64,000 bases of DNA from Ulota crispa (GCA_963920765.1 OY987249.1:4125230-4189229); one strand, 5' to 3'; shown: positions 34,750 through 45,660, counted from the stretch's first letter. Notes: generated from the sequence alone by a model not told the origin. Made by a program: numbers and translations.

Positions 34750-35515
34750 CTACAATGCATTGACAAAAATACCTCCATGAAGCTTTTCATACAATGCCAG
34801 AAACACACGCTGAGCATCCGGACGATCTTTACTCAGACCTAGCTCTTTTGCCACAGTCTCTTGTCCGTCACGCTGCAGCAGTCAAACCAAAAGTCTATTA
34901 AAACTCAATATTTGTTAATTTGGGAAAAACACTTTCCCAAATGGATTTTTGGGATATTGAATTTTGCATTCGTGAGAATCTTTTGGTGATTTAAAGTGAA
35001 CTTTTGATAATTCCTTCCAAATATTTCATCATTTATGTAGGGCTTTAAAGAAAGCATCATAGTATTCACTTTAAATCACCTAAAAATTCTTAGAAATGAA
35101 AAATTCAAAAGTCCCAAAATCAAGTTTTTTCCCAAATTAACAAATATAACTTAATAAGCTTCAAACCATAAATTGCAACTAAATGAATGTGTCAGCAAAC
35201 AACTCAAACTACGCAAATTCAAGCAAAGAAAAGGGTCAAACAAACAAATTACTCTTTGCATAGAAAGTAGTCTTTCTACAAAGGAGAGTACAGATTACCT
35301 CACAAAGTGAGGTACATGGCAAAACAAAAAGTAAGAAAGATAAATTATACCTTGTAAACAAGTCCAATTCAGCTTTGTAACAAAGCCATGGCCAAAAAGT
35401 TGGTTGAACCCTTGCTAATGGTGATCAAGTAACGATCAATTTCAGGATCATATACACCACCCACATCCAACACCGCATCCAATGGTTCCAAGATTTGCAT
35501 CAAATTTGCATGAAC
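34750..35515 (-). pseudogene. MYG1-family (DHH-like exonuclease) gene remnant, two exons
   Basis: MYG1 is a conserved mitochondrial/nuclear 3'-5' RNA exonuclease. Upstream exon (about 35351-35515): LDAVLDVGGVYDPEIDRY, then after a frame change DHH, a TAG and QGFNQLFGHGFVTKL, then another frame change to GLVYK and a GT donor. Canonical MYG1 has this order without breaks. Downstream exon (34750-34872, after a GCTGCAG acceptor): ETVAKELGLSKDRPDAQRVF and LALYEK, then a frame change into SFMEV. The intron holds a 240-bp MITE. I found no N-terminal exon with the HNGTFHCDE motif. With at least three frame changes and a stop it is a dead, partial copy; a functional one must exist elsewhere. Confidence 0.85.
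34908..35147. mobile_element. 240-bp MITE inside the MYG1 remnant
   Basis: ATATTTGTTAATTTGGGAAA and TTTCCCAAATTAACAAATAT are perfect inverted ends; the whole element is roughly palindromic (AGGGCTTTAAAGAAAGCATC in the loop). Same family and length as 10547-10786. Flanks ACTCA and ACTTA are suggestive but not an exact duplication. Confidence 0.8.
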
Positions 35516-36467
35516 AGATGCTCAATAAGGACATAAAATTTTGGCACATTGATTTGAAACCCATAGGATTTAACAGCTTAGAAAAAATATCAACCATTAA
35601 ACAACCTACCCAAAAAAATGGAATTGAATTTTTTGTTTTCCTTTTGAAGCAATGGAAAGTTCAATAATCAAATAAATTTGAAAGAAACATTCATTGTAGT
35701 AATCTTCCGTTATAAACTAATCTAGAAGCCAATGTTTGTTGTGTGTGTTAACGTCACAATCATGTAATCAAACACCTAATTCATTTTATTGAACTGAACA
35801 AAAAGACTAGGATTTCAATCAACCCAAAAACCTACACAAATAAGAGAGCACAAATTGCAAAACCAACCACACATAAAATCCAGAACTCTTTTTTAAAAAC
35901 AAATGAAAACATAACATCTTGCCTCCTCATCTAAAATCTGAACAACCTTTGTAATCTTTAAATCATGCAATTATAAATTGTAACCCTAAAATTAAAATTG
36001 AAAGTGGTTTTTTTTACTGTAATCTTTTGTTTTTATTAATCTAGTTGCCATTAACCTATTTGAATTTTCAAAATATAAGATCATCTAATTGTAAACAAGC
36101 CTCAGCATGTTCTATTCAACATTCAATAAATACTTATCTACCCTAAATCATACACAAAACTAAACAAAAAACAAAAGAAAAATTTACAAACTTGCACCTA
36201 AAAGACAAGCGACATGCTTCACCTTTTGATCTTGAGTGCAAACAATCTCCGCTTACAAGGCCGAGACATCATCTTTCATCATTCATCAATTTTGTCATCT
36301 TCATCAACATCATCCTCTTTGTCAATATCATCATCTTCATCAACCTTTTCATGAAAATGTTCTAGAACATATACACGTTTGCTGACATAGTCAACTTCAT
36401 TGATGTTGTCAACTTCCATCAAAATAGTCATCTTCATTGAAATCTTCATCAAAATCTACATCTTTGC
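35516..36467. other. AT-rich spacer with a TCATC-rich end
   Basis: From about 36270 to 36467 the plus strand is rich in TCATCTTCATCAA, that is, Asp/Glu-coding repeats on the minus strand directly behind the F-box reading frame. They may be former coding sequence of its acidic tail. The rest is featureless. Confidence 0.4.
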
Positions 36468-37679
36468 CTAGTTGTCTTCATCAGAATCTTCATCAAAATT
36501 CACAACTTTGCATTCATCAGAGCTTTCAAGCTCTTGCTCATTGACAGCCACAGTTCCCCTAGGCAGGTCCACCATTTGCCAACTTTTGGTTGCCTTATCA
36601 AACAATGCAAGCCCATTTGTAGAGCCACCTTTAAATCGCCACAAACAAACCAAAAGGTAGCCGTTGCAAAAGAATGACCTCAAAAATAATATCTGGCCTA
36701 AACCTTGATCACCACAATCACACTTCTAGAGCCATTTGTATAGCTCCTTAGGCATGCAAGCATACTCCACCCACTTTTGCTCTTTGGAATCAACAAGCTT
36801 CCACACAGTAACTCTTTGTTCCTTGGAGTTCTCCTTGGTGGTGAATATTTGGCCTTTCCAAATCCCCAAGGCACTGTCCGCTTCTGGATATTCTTTGCAA
36901 ACCCTCATATTTGGAAACTTCAACAACGTCCACTTGTTATTTTGTAGGGAATACTTCCACATCTTGTCTGATCCTTCAAATATGTATACATTCTTGTTGT
37001 TGCATATGCAAGAGTACTCTGACAAATCCCAATTGGACTCCATAAATGATGACAATAAACAATAGGAGGTTGTGCTCCATGATCTGCTCTTGGAATTATA
37101 AATTTGTGTCCTGAAGTTCATTTTGCCCTCAACCAATTTGAAGGTATACGCCTTTACGATCTTGTCCACAAGCAGACCACAAGCATAAGCAAAGACAGTC
37201 TCAGTTTGGTTTGGACTGGCAGGAATGGCATGCCATATTTGTGTGTGGACGTTGAAAACACTCCGTTCTTGCAAATCATTCGGATTGTGGCACAGAATGA
37301 GCCCTTCCACTTCAAATGGTGGAACATGTCTATCAACATGATACAAGGGGAGACGTTGGCAATTGAAAATGAACTTGCCAGAAGCATTGTTGTACGTGAC
37401 AATCCCGTTTAGGAACCGCATGTCCCAGAAACTCCAGAAATCAACGGCGCCTACAGCAATGGTCACAAAAGAGGGCTTTGGCAATACACATTGCAAAGAG
37501 GCATGGTTCCATTCTTTGCACACAAGGCGCAATTGGAAGAGATCCCGCAGCAACAGATTCCTATATATACATTGCAAAGGAATATGCTCTTGTAGTTGGC
37601 TCCATAATTTTGCATCCAATGTTTCCTCACCCTTGTCCTCCTTGTTTGTCAATCTTGGAGCCTTCCTCATGCTTTCCAT
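36468..37679 (-). pseudogene. F-box protein gene with one in-frame TAG
   Basis: F-box proteins are substrate adaptors of SCF ubiquitin ligases. An intronless frame runs from ATG 37679 (MESMRKAPRL) to TAG at 36726-36728 after 317 codons, then continues in the same frame for 85 more codons to a stop at 36468. The F-box lies at about residues 18-65 (LWSQLQEHIPLQCIYRNLLL, LRLVCKEWNHA). Beyond it are kelch-like segments (VFNVHTQIWHAIPA, WKYSLQNNKWTLLKFP, VTVWKLVDSKEQKWVEYACM). The part after the TAG (LVCLWRF, NGLALFDKATKSWQMVDLPR and an acidic tail) reads like the normal C-terminus of such proteins, so one TAG has cut off the last fifth. A shortened product of 317 residues could still be made; alternatively it is a young pseudogene. 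Confidence 0.8.
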
Positions 37680-37989
37680 GTTGGTTTGTTTGTTACAATG
37701 AACTCGCACTACTCTAGCTTTCCACGGAACTAGTCAAGATGTTGAGCAGAGAGCATTGAAATCCCTAGGATTCTAGTTGCAACCAGTTTTGGATTAACAG
37801 ATGGAAAAACACCACAAAATACAATTTAGCTCCCAAAACAAAGCTACAAAAAAAGATATCAAATCAAAGTATATATTAAAAAAAAAGTACATATATATTT
37901 ATCCCTAATAAGTGTCCAACTATATATTGAGAATGAGGACATAAAGTAAAAGTCCTTCTCCACTATTAGTCCACAATTATTTTAATTAA
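37680..37989. other. Upstream region of the F-box gene
   Basis: AT-rich; would hold the F-box promoter. No clear motif was seen. Confidence 0.4.
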
Positions 37990-38913
37990 CCCTTGAAGGA
38001 CCATGGCCTTCATTTTGTCAAAAGACACTCAAAACTGCCACCTCTATGGCAAAGAGTAAAAAAGTTTGAAAATCAAGCATTTTGCATATTTGACCGTAGG
38101 ATCTTGTGCTAGACTATTATAAAAATATGTCATACAAAACTCAAGAACTTTGACCGCACAGATTGGAAGATATTTGCATTTAAAAAGTAAAAAACAACTT
38201 TTTTTTGCACCTTGCTTGACTAGATTTTTTAACTTTGAACATTTTTAACTTAAAATTTTTGTACCATAGAGTTTGGAGTTCTATTTTTGCATGTTGGGAA
38301 GTTGAGTTGGAAATCTTGGGAAAAAATTTCAAAAAAGAATACTTGATTTTCATTCTTTAGAAAAACATTAGGTAGAAGAAGGTATGAGATTGAACAAAAA
38401 CTTAAATTGCTAATAACCTTGCAATGGAATTGAAAAGCAATAATTGCAATGGTGAGATTGTTCTAGAAAGCAAACTTCACCCTCTCCAACATATTTTTTT
38501 GAAAAAATGTTAAATCTGCATTCAAAAATGAAGTTTATAAGTTATTTTTTCAAGAAGATGCTTGAGTTGCCCAAAAAACAAGATTGTCCATAACATTCTC
38601 ATAACTAGTCCAAATGGAATGAATCAAAGCTTCAGAAGTAGATAAAGATATAATCTATGAGAAAAAAAAATGAAGTTTTTTTTTTCAAGTTTTTATAAGA
38701 ATTTTTTTTGCTGCCCCTAGTTCCCAAATTTGTGCTTATTTTGGCATAACTTTTGCTCCTTGGCATCAATTGGAATAAAAATTATATTCCCCAAAAGCTA
38801 ATGTGTTTTTCTATCTTCAAGAAAAGTTTCAAAAAATTAGGACAAAAATTGAGGCCGTAAGTACCTGCCCAAAATCCCATTTGTCCCTCGAAGGGACAAT
38901 GGTCCTTTAGGGG
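37990..38913. mobile_element. 924-bp TTAA-flanked element, copy 1 of the closely related group
   Basis: TTAA (37986-37989), CCCTTGAAGGACCATGGCC at the left, CAATGGTCCTTTAGGGG at the right, TTAA (38914-38917). Internal blocks shared with the copies at 39043 and 42787: TTTTGTCAAAAGACACTCAA, AAACTGCCACCTCTATGGC, CCGTAGGATCTTGTGCTAG, CCCAAAATCCCATTTGTCCC. No coding region. Confidence 0.75.
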
Positions 38914-39042
38914 TTAAAGTATACTCTAACTAAACTCTAGTTAACTAGAAGTTATTTGTAGAGAAAATAGAATATGAGCTTTTCTAATTAAAGTTGCAGC
39001 TCTCTCTACAACTCTTTCCCATATTATCTACTTTTTCTTTTA

Positions 39043-39951
39043 TTTAGGGGACCATGGCCCTTATTTTGTCAAAAAACACTCAAAACTACCACTTCTATAG
39101 CAAAAGGTAAAAAAGTTTGAAGATTGGTCTTTTTGCATATTTAACCATAGGATCTTGTACTAGAATTGTATAGGAATGTGTCATTCAAAACTTAAAAACT
39201 TTGACCGCACATATTGCAACATATTTGCTTTTAAAGTGTAAAAATCAAGCTTTTTTGCACCTTGCACAAATAGATTATTTGACTTTGAACCTTTTTAACT
39301 TAAAATATTTGCACCATGGAGTTTTGAATTTTATTTTTTTGTGGTGGGGAATTGAGTTGAGAATCCTTGGAAAAAAACAAAAACAAAAAATACTTAATTT
39401 TCATTTAAAAAATAACATGAAATAGAAGAAGATTTGAGATTGACCAAAATCAATAAACTTGCAATGGAATTGAATCACAATAAACCCAATGGTGAGATTG
39501 TTCTAGCAAGCAATCTTCACCCTTTCCAATAGTTTCTTTTGCAAAAATGTTAAATTTGCATTAAAAAGGAAGTTTATAAGTTATTTTTTCAAATTGAAAC
39601 CACACCTACCCGCAAACAAAAACTCCTCATAACTTTCATCTCATCTATCAAAATTGAATGGTTCAAAGCTCCCCACATCTTTATAAGTCTAAAGAACCTA
39701 TTTCAGATTTTTATTTGAAAAAAAAGAAATTTTTAAATAAGTTTTTAGCTGCCCTGGGAGCAGTATTTTCTAGATTCTTATTTTTAACTTCTTCAATAAA
39801 TGTCATAATGAAGAAAAAATTACATTCCCATGTAGATCTTTGAATTCCTCACCTTCAATAAAAGTTTTAAAAAATCACACAAAGTAGTTTAGCCATAGGT
39901 ACATGCCCAAAATCCCATTTGTCCCCCAAAGGGACAATGGTCCTTTAGGGG
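39043..39951. mobile_element. About 909-bp TTAA element, copy 2, left end degraded
   Basis: Same orientation as the copy at 37990 and alignable throughout (GGACCATGGCCCTTATTTTG, AACCATAGGATCTTGTACTA, TTTTTAGCTGCCC, AAAATCCCATTTGTCCCCCA). The right end CAATGGTCCTTTAGGGG is followed by TTAA (39952-39955); the left terminus reads TTTAGGGGACC instead of TTAACCC. Confidence 0.7.
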
Positions 39952-39955
39952 TTAA

Positions 39956-40207
39956 GTCAAATTTTTCACAACATGCCCTAATTTGCATCACGACACCAAT
40001 CTCCTTTAACTTGCACCATCCCTAGAAAATTTAGATTTCAATTAATTCAACATCCTCGGGACAATACAACATCCATGCAGCACCTCTCTTGCTCAACATT
40101 CATTTATACTCAAATTGCAAGTAAGAGCATTCACCATCAAGCTTCTCCCTTCATAGGTAAATCCACACTAGAACTATTCATGGCACACTACAACTATGCA
40201 TGACAAT
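39956..40207. other. Short spacer, nothing recognised
   Basis: No features. Confidence 0.4.
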
Positions 40208-40584
40208 AGGGGTAGTCACAGTGGGTCTGAGATTGAGATTTCTATGAATGGCTATGTAAATACAGGAGCCAATGGAAGCACTTCTCCATGGAAGGAGGTG
40301 TGACACTCCTTTTGTGGGTGATAGAGAATGGAGAATGAAAGAATGGAGAATGTTTTACTTAGAGAAAGGCAACACAACCACCAATTAGAAAAACTGAAAG
40401 AGTGAGTGTAGAAAGCATTTCACTAGCAAGAAAACAAGTGGACCATAGTAAGCATTCACACGCAAAAACCATTCTCAAGCCATTTCTTCATGCTTGGCGG
40501 AGGAATACGGAATTAACTTTGCGAGCAGCTCGTCAAATTTTCTGTGAAGATTGAGAACGGCAAAAACAAACTATGACTACCCCT
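40208..40584. mobile_element. 377-bp candidate MITE with AGGGGTAGTCAYAGT ends
   Basis: AGGGGTAGTCACAGT and its mirror ACTATGACTACCCCT bound the segment; AAT lies on both sides (40205-40207 and 40585-40587). The inverted repeat is only about 15 bp, so this is weaker than the other elements. Confidence 0.5.
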
Positions 40585-40587
40585 AAT

Positions 40588-41445
40588 ATTAACGCTCAAA
40601 CTGCTACCCTTGCAAGCCAACCTCATAAAGAGACACACCTTACTTAGATTACAGCCAGGAAGCAAGTCCTGATTGATGCAACCTACGCTTGCCATACAAG
40701 TTCAGGCTTGCAATTCCACCAGCGTCAAACATCCAGTCCAGTGAGAATCCAGTCCTTCCCTTCCCCATAATGGCAGCAACTCCACCCCTCCACCCCTGAT
40801 ACATTTATAATTTACAGTTTCAAACTAGGCATCTCTGCAGACCTCTCATAAAAATAAACAGCCTCAATGAAGTCAAGACCTTCAAAAAAGTTTAAGGACC
40901 GGCACTTCAGGTGACAATCCAAGAGGCACGTTCCAACCACTGAAAACATAAAGTTTACCCTCGAAGCTCAGCCTCATATTTCAACCTGCAATAAACACAC
41001 GACAGTGTATCTTTCCCCATCTTCGCAGCAACTCCAAGCCTAAAATTACATAAGTTGACGTGTACAACTAAACAACCACACATATAACTCCTACTGGCAA
41101 AAACATGTGGTGAAATGCTAACCAAATGAGATTCAAAATTTAGGGATGTCCCTCTTAGCAATCAGATCCAGCACTCTGAAGATCGCAATCGACTGTATAG
41201 TGTGAGACAGCATAAACCAACAAAGAGGTAACAATCATATGCACTATTTATAGCAACCCTTAAAAATTTAAAAATCTTTGTAACTATACGCAATGAGATA
41301 TTAGGAAGAAAGTTACAAATAAATATTGAAGTTATGGTTTACCAAAAAAAAATTATCATTGTTCAAAAGTGACAGCTATTTGACCTTTTACACTAAAGGG
41401 AGTAAAGAATTGGCCACCCTAGCACTTGTTGCTCCAATATTAATA
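40588..41445. other. Spacer with possible gene fragments on the minus strand
   Basis: Two segments on the minus strand contain GGAGTTGCTGC followed by an ATGGGGAA start (near 40770 and 41022), suggesting a diverged duplication. The frames after them are short and match no family I know. Treated as unassigned. Confidence 0.3.
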
Positions 41446-41857
41446 GAGAAATTGATACACATACCACCCCTTCTTGACTATTCTACCACACCCTACTATA
41501 TGTGGTTAATATCTACAATATTAAAATAGGTGTGGACCAAGAGAAAAACATCAGTAATTTAAATATACAACTTGACAATCCAACTTTGATTTTTTTTAAG
41601 CTTCAAATCTTGCTCATAGTATCAATTAAAAAATCTGTATTATGTTTAGTTTAATTTATACTTTTTAAAATTGATACTATGAGTGGGATTTAGAGTTAAA
41701 ATATAAATTGAAAACAACATCTTCTATGTCAAGTTGTATTTTTAAATTAGTGATGTTTTTTGTGTGGTCCACACCTATTTTAATATTGTAAATATTAACC
41801 ATATATAGTAGGGTGTGGTAGAATAGTCAAGAAGGAGTGGTACATGTATCATTTCCC
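41446..41857. mobile_element. 412-bp foldback element with 8-bp target duplication
   Basis: GAGAAATTGATACACATACC at the left and GGTACATGTATCATTTCCC at the right are inverted; flanks are TATTAATA on both sides (41438-41445 and 41858-41865), exact. The arms extend inwards (TGACTATTCTACCACACCCT; GTGTGGACCA and its mirror). Same length and similar CCACACCC motifs as the foldback at 15330-15741. An 8-bp duplication would suit the hAT superfamily; the 9-bp reading at the other copy suits Mutator, so assignment is open. Confidence 0.78.
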
Positions 41858-41865
41858 TATTAATA

Positions 41866-42782
41866 ATAAGTTTAAATTTAGATCAACTAGTTGACAAATT
41901 AAATTCATACAGATCCAAAAGGAATCACACTATCCATGAGGGCATTTATGTCCATTATGCCAAATCTAGGACGCGCCATGTGGATTTTGGAACAAGTCAA
42001 TGTAAAAAGTCAAGAAAAAAGACCTCTTAGGGAAATTGGCCGCTTCCAGAGGTTTGTTGGTTTATGAGGTCACGCACTGTATAACCAAAGAAATACACAT
42101 TTCACAACGCACACCAAAGAAGAGTTCCAATAAGTCTTTCATAGTTCTTCATTACCCTACAAAACGATAAAATATACACAACAAGCAGCTACGTTATGAA
42201 ACGCTTTGTCCTTGTCCTGGTGGCATTATGGCATGGAAAATAGTTTTTCCTCCTACTTTTATTCTTCAAAATTCGACTTGATCTTCAAGCAAGGTGAGAT
42301 ACTAAACTTCTTTTAGGATAGCTTTTTCTTCTATTGATGCAAAGCCTCGTAGCCAATAAAATCTGGGTTCCTTATTGGGGAATGCTATTTTGTGAGTGGG
42401 AATCCGTGAGCTGTGAATCATGAGCAGAGATTTTTTTTCAAAATGCTCAATTTCATCTATAATTGTATACATAGGGCCTTATAATTATACATTTTAACCC
42501 TTTATCTTCTAACAAACTTTTTTTAAAAAAGTTTTTCCATTAATTTGGGATTCAAATTGATTCCTACTCACCAAATCTTGGCTCATCACTCACAAGCTCA
42601 CCATTTTACACTCACAAAATAGCGTCGTCTGTTCCATATTAGGGTTTTGATCTCTTACTCACTAGTCACAACTCGGAACCGACAGCACCCCAAAGGTTGC
42701 AATCAAACTTCACACACATCGTAATAAGCTCACACAAATTGAGAAAAAAAACAAAATTTGCTTGGTAAAAAAAAAACATGCG
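41866..42782. other. AT-rich spacer with a loose inverted repeat
   Basis: GAATGCTATTTTGTGAGTGGGAATCCGTGAGC near 42385 is imperfectly mirrored by GCTCATCACTCACAAGCTCACCATTT near 42580, bracketing about 200 bp; it may be an old element. No gene seen. Confidence 0.35.
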
Positions 42783-42786
42783 TTAA

Positions 42787-43713
42787 CCCCTAAAGGACCA
42801 TTGTCCCTATAAAGGACAAATAGGATTTTGGGCATGTACCTATGGTTGAACTACTTTGCTTGATTTTTTGAAACTTCTATTGAAGATGTGGAATTCAAAA
42901 ATCTGCTTGGGCATCTAATTTGTCCTTCCTTCCGACAATTATTGAAGAAGTTATGCATGAATTTATGAAAACATGCAAGATCGGGTAGCCAATTTTGTTT
43001 TTTAAAAAACATTTTTTCAAAATAAAAATCTGAAATTGGTCCTTTAGATTTATATATATGTGGGGAGCATTGAATCATTCAAATTTGATTTATGAGTGAA
43101 AAGTTTTAGTTTGTGGGTAGGTATAGGAGTCCCATACCTCCATTCCTTTTGCCTTTGGTACTATACTTTTTGTGCTCTTTGTGAATTTGTTTTTTGACTT
43201 CTTTATTTTCTAAGTTGTAGTAGACTAAGATTCCTTTGTTTTTGCCATTTGGATCTACATAATTCATATTTCTCAATTTGACATAAATCCTTTGATTTTG
43301 CCTAGTGCATTTGCAAATTTCGTTGCCTTATGGCATTGCAAGATTTTACAAAGTATGATTCACACTTCCAATTCATTTGAAAATTCTCCTACACTTACCT
43401 AACTTGGTCTTCTATATGGAAAAAATAAACCTCAACTTTGTGTAGAGCAATTTTTTTGATTTAGGGGCAATCAAAGGCTTCTGAAATTTTTGAGCAGTAG
43501 GGAAAAAACTTTTTTTCCACTTCAAATGTCAATATCTCACTCCTCTACATTTAGAATGAGCTAATTTTTTCCCACAAGTACCTCCCATAGTCTAGGGCAA
43601 GATCTCATGGTTGGATTTCCAAAAATAATTGTTTTTCCTACCTTTATACTCTTTCCCCCAAAAGTGGTAGTTTTCAATAACTTTCATCAAAAAAGGGCTT
43701 GGTCCTTTAGGGA
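42787..43713. mobile_element. 927-bp TTAA-flanked element, copy 3, opposite orientation
   Basis: TTAA (42783-42786), CCCCTAAAGGACCATTGTCC at the left, GGTCCTTTAGGGA at the right, TTAA (43714-43717). Inverted relative to the copies at 37990 and 39043: it opens with the ATTTTGGGCATGTACCTATG block and closes with the GTGGTAGTTTTC and AAAAGGGCTTGG blocks. Confidence 0.75.
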
Positions 43714-43791
43714 TTAAGTCAAGTCATTACCAAAACAACACAGACCTCGCAACCTTTGCAGACTCCCTGATTTGTCACACACCATAACCAA

Positions 43792-44845
43792 TTAACCACC
43801 ATTTCACCACAAACACAAACTTCGGTTCCCATAACATTGTTGCTCCTCATTTCAAAGGCCAATGGTTATGCATCCTTGACTCCCAAACCCTAAATTGCAT
43901 ACCTCATTGACCCTTGAATGTCATGAAAGCCCTTTGGGGTTGTATGTATAGGCATATGTACAAATGTATTTGAGCTACTCTGAGGGTTTTCCAAATTTTT
44001 TTATGCACCCATCATCATACAACCCTTCAATATGTATGGTTGTAACACTTAATTTCTAAATGATTCAAACTTTTGAATATTGGTTGCAATTGTATTTGGT
44101 ACCATAGCTCGAGAGCACAAGGGTTCTTCAGGGGTTAAGCTTACCAAAGTCCATGAAAGCTCATGTTCACGTCCATTGCACAAATACATAAGTAGTACAA
44201 TTTTGGAGACACATAAAGTTCGAAAACCCGCAAAACTCGCAAAACATGTGAAGGCCAAAAATTACATATATAATCAACAGCAAAGTACGTATACAGTCAA
44301 CATCAAAGTATGTATGAGCCCCCTAAAAGATGTTGTTGTATTGTATACGCTCTCACGTGTTGTATATGGATGGTAGGTACCACATGAATCCTATTGGAGC
44401 TGTAAATTTTAAGTCAAGTCATGACAAGAGTCATGAATATATTATTGATCAACTAGGATTTTTTGAGGAATTTTTGGTATTTGTCATAAAGACATTTCTT
44501 TTACCCTTGAAGGGCCCTTGGTACTAGAGCTACGATACCAAGTATGGTCACAACCAATATTCAAAAGTTTGAATCATTTAAAAATTAAGTGTTACAACCA
44601 TACATATTGAAGGGTTGTATGATGATGGGTGCATAAAAAAATTTGGAAAACCCTCAGAGTAGCACAAATACATTTGTACATATGCCTATACATACAACCC
44701 CAAAGGGCTTTCATGACGTTCAGGGGCTAATGAGTACTGCAATTCAAGGTTTGAGAGTCAAGGATGCATAATCATTGGCCTTTGAAATGAGGAGCGACGA
44801 CATTTTTGGAACCAAAGTTTGTGTTAGTGGCAAAACATCAGTTAA
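43792..44845. repeat. 1.05-kb inverted repeat (arms about 345 bp) bounded by TTAA
   Basis: The left arm 43792-44138 and the right arm 44500-44845 are inverted copies: ACACAAACTTCGGTTCC pairs with GGAACCAAAGTTTGTGT, CATACAACCCTTCAATATGT with ACATATTGAAGGGTTGTATG, and GAATATTGGTTGCAATTG with CACAACCAATATTC. The left arm alone is also bounded by TTAA on both sides (43792-43795 and 44135-44138, AGGGGTTAA), so it could be two TTAA elements head to head. The 360-bp centre has no recognisable content. Confidence 0.8.
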
Positions 44846-45392
44846 CCCTTAATCAACCATAGGGCACCGTATCCCTGCCGTAGAGTAGTTGTATAAATGC
44901 TCGCGGCACCGGGGCGGTGACCTGGGGTGTTTGATTTGAAATAAGACCCGTTTGATGAGCAAGTTATCTCTTAGCGCTCCAATTGTAGCTATTTTGAGTC
45001 AAATCCACCAAAAGGTTGGAGAAATCGCAAATTTGTTGAAGCTCATATGGAGAGGGCGAGTCACCTGACGGAGAGTCGGTTTTTAACTTTGGGTCTTGCC
45101 ACGGTGCCTGCTAGGTTGGATTTTTGCAATCAAAATTGGTGGGAAACCTCAATTTCTGTGAAGGATAGCGTTTTCTGAAGGTTGAGGGTGGAAGAACGTG
45201 GGTATGGTGCCTACGCAAGTCATGAATTCTTGCCATGCTTACCGTTGGAATAGAGGATCTCAGACTTTGGCTAGTAGGTTGCTACGACTCTGACGTATTA
45301 GTGCGTTTACACGAGTTACAATGCCATTTGATTTGGCAGATAGAGCGGTTTGAGGGTCGATGTAGACGGTAACTGCACGAAAATCCACATCA
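44846..45392. other. Spacer of higher GC, nothing recognised
   Basis: Contains CGGCACCGGGGCGGTGACC near 44904 and no supportable frame. The short direct motif TTTGATTTG occurs twice. Confidence 0.35.
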
Positions 45393-45656
45393 AACGTCAT
45401 ATTCATTAAATTGGGAAATTTGTTTGAATTTGCAACTTTTGCAGGTTTAAGGTGATCACCTTAAACTGAGCCCTAGGTTTAAGCATTGTTTTTTTGTACA
45501 CGTGTCCTCACTTGAGAGGAGAAATTTGCAAGGGAAAAAATCTTAGTGGCTCGGACTAAATCTGATACTTTCAAATCTGGTTTAAAGTAACTTTTTGGGT
45601 TTAAGGTGAAGTTCAATTTGGAAACCGCGTTTTCCCAATTTAACGAATATGCCGTT
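45393..45656. mobile_element. 264-bp MITE, AACGYCATATT family, 4-bp target duplication
   Basis: AACGTCATATTCATTAAATT and AATTTAACGAATATGCCGTT are inverted ends; ATCA flanks both sides (45389-45392 and 45657-45660). Internal blocks as in 22245-22520. Confidence 0.82.
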
Positions 45657-45660
45657 ATCA

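Noticed and set aside
36726-36728. Reassigned or read-through UAG codon, or RNA editing repair, to explain the many in-frame TAG codons
   Set aside because: UTP25, GET3 and MBD in the same window use stops normally (MBD ends in TAG), and U-to-C editing of stops is known from organelles, whereas these genes have spliceosomal introns. The affected copies also carry frameshifts in places, so decay is simpler.
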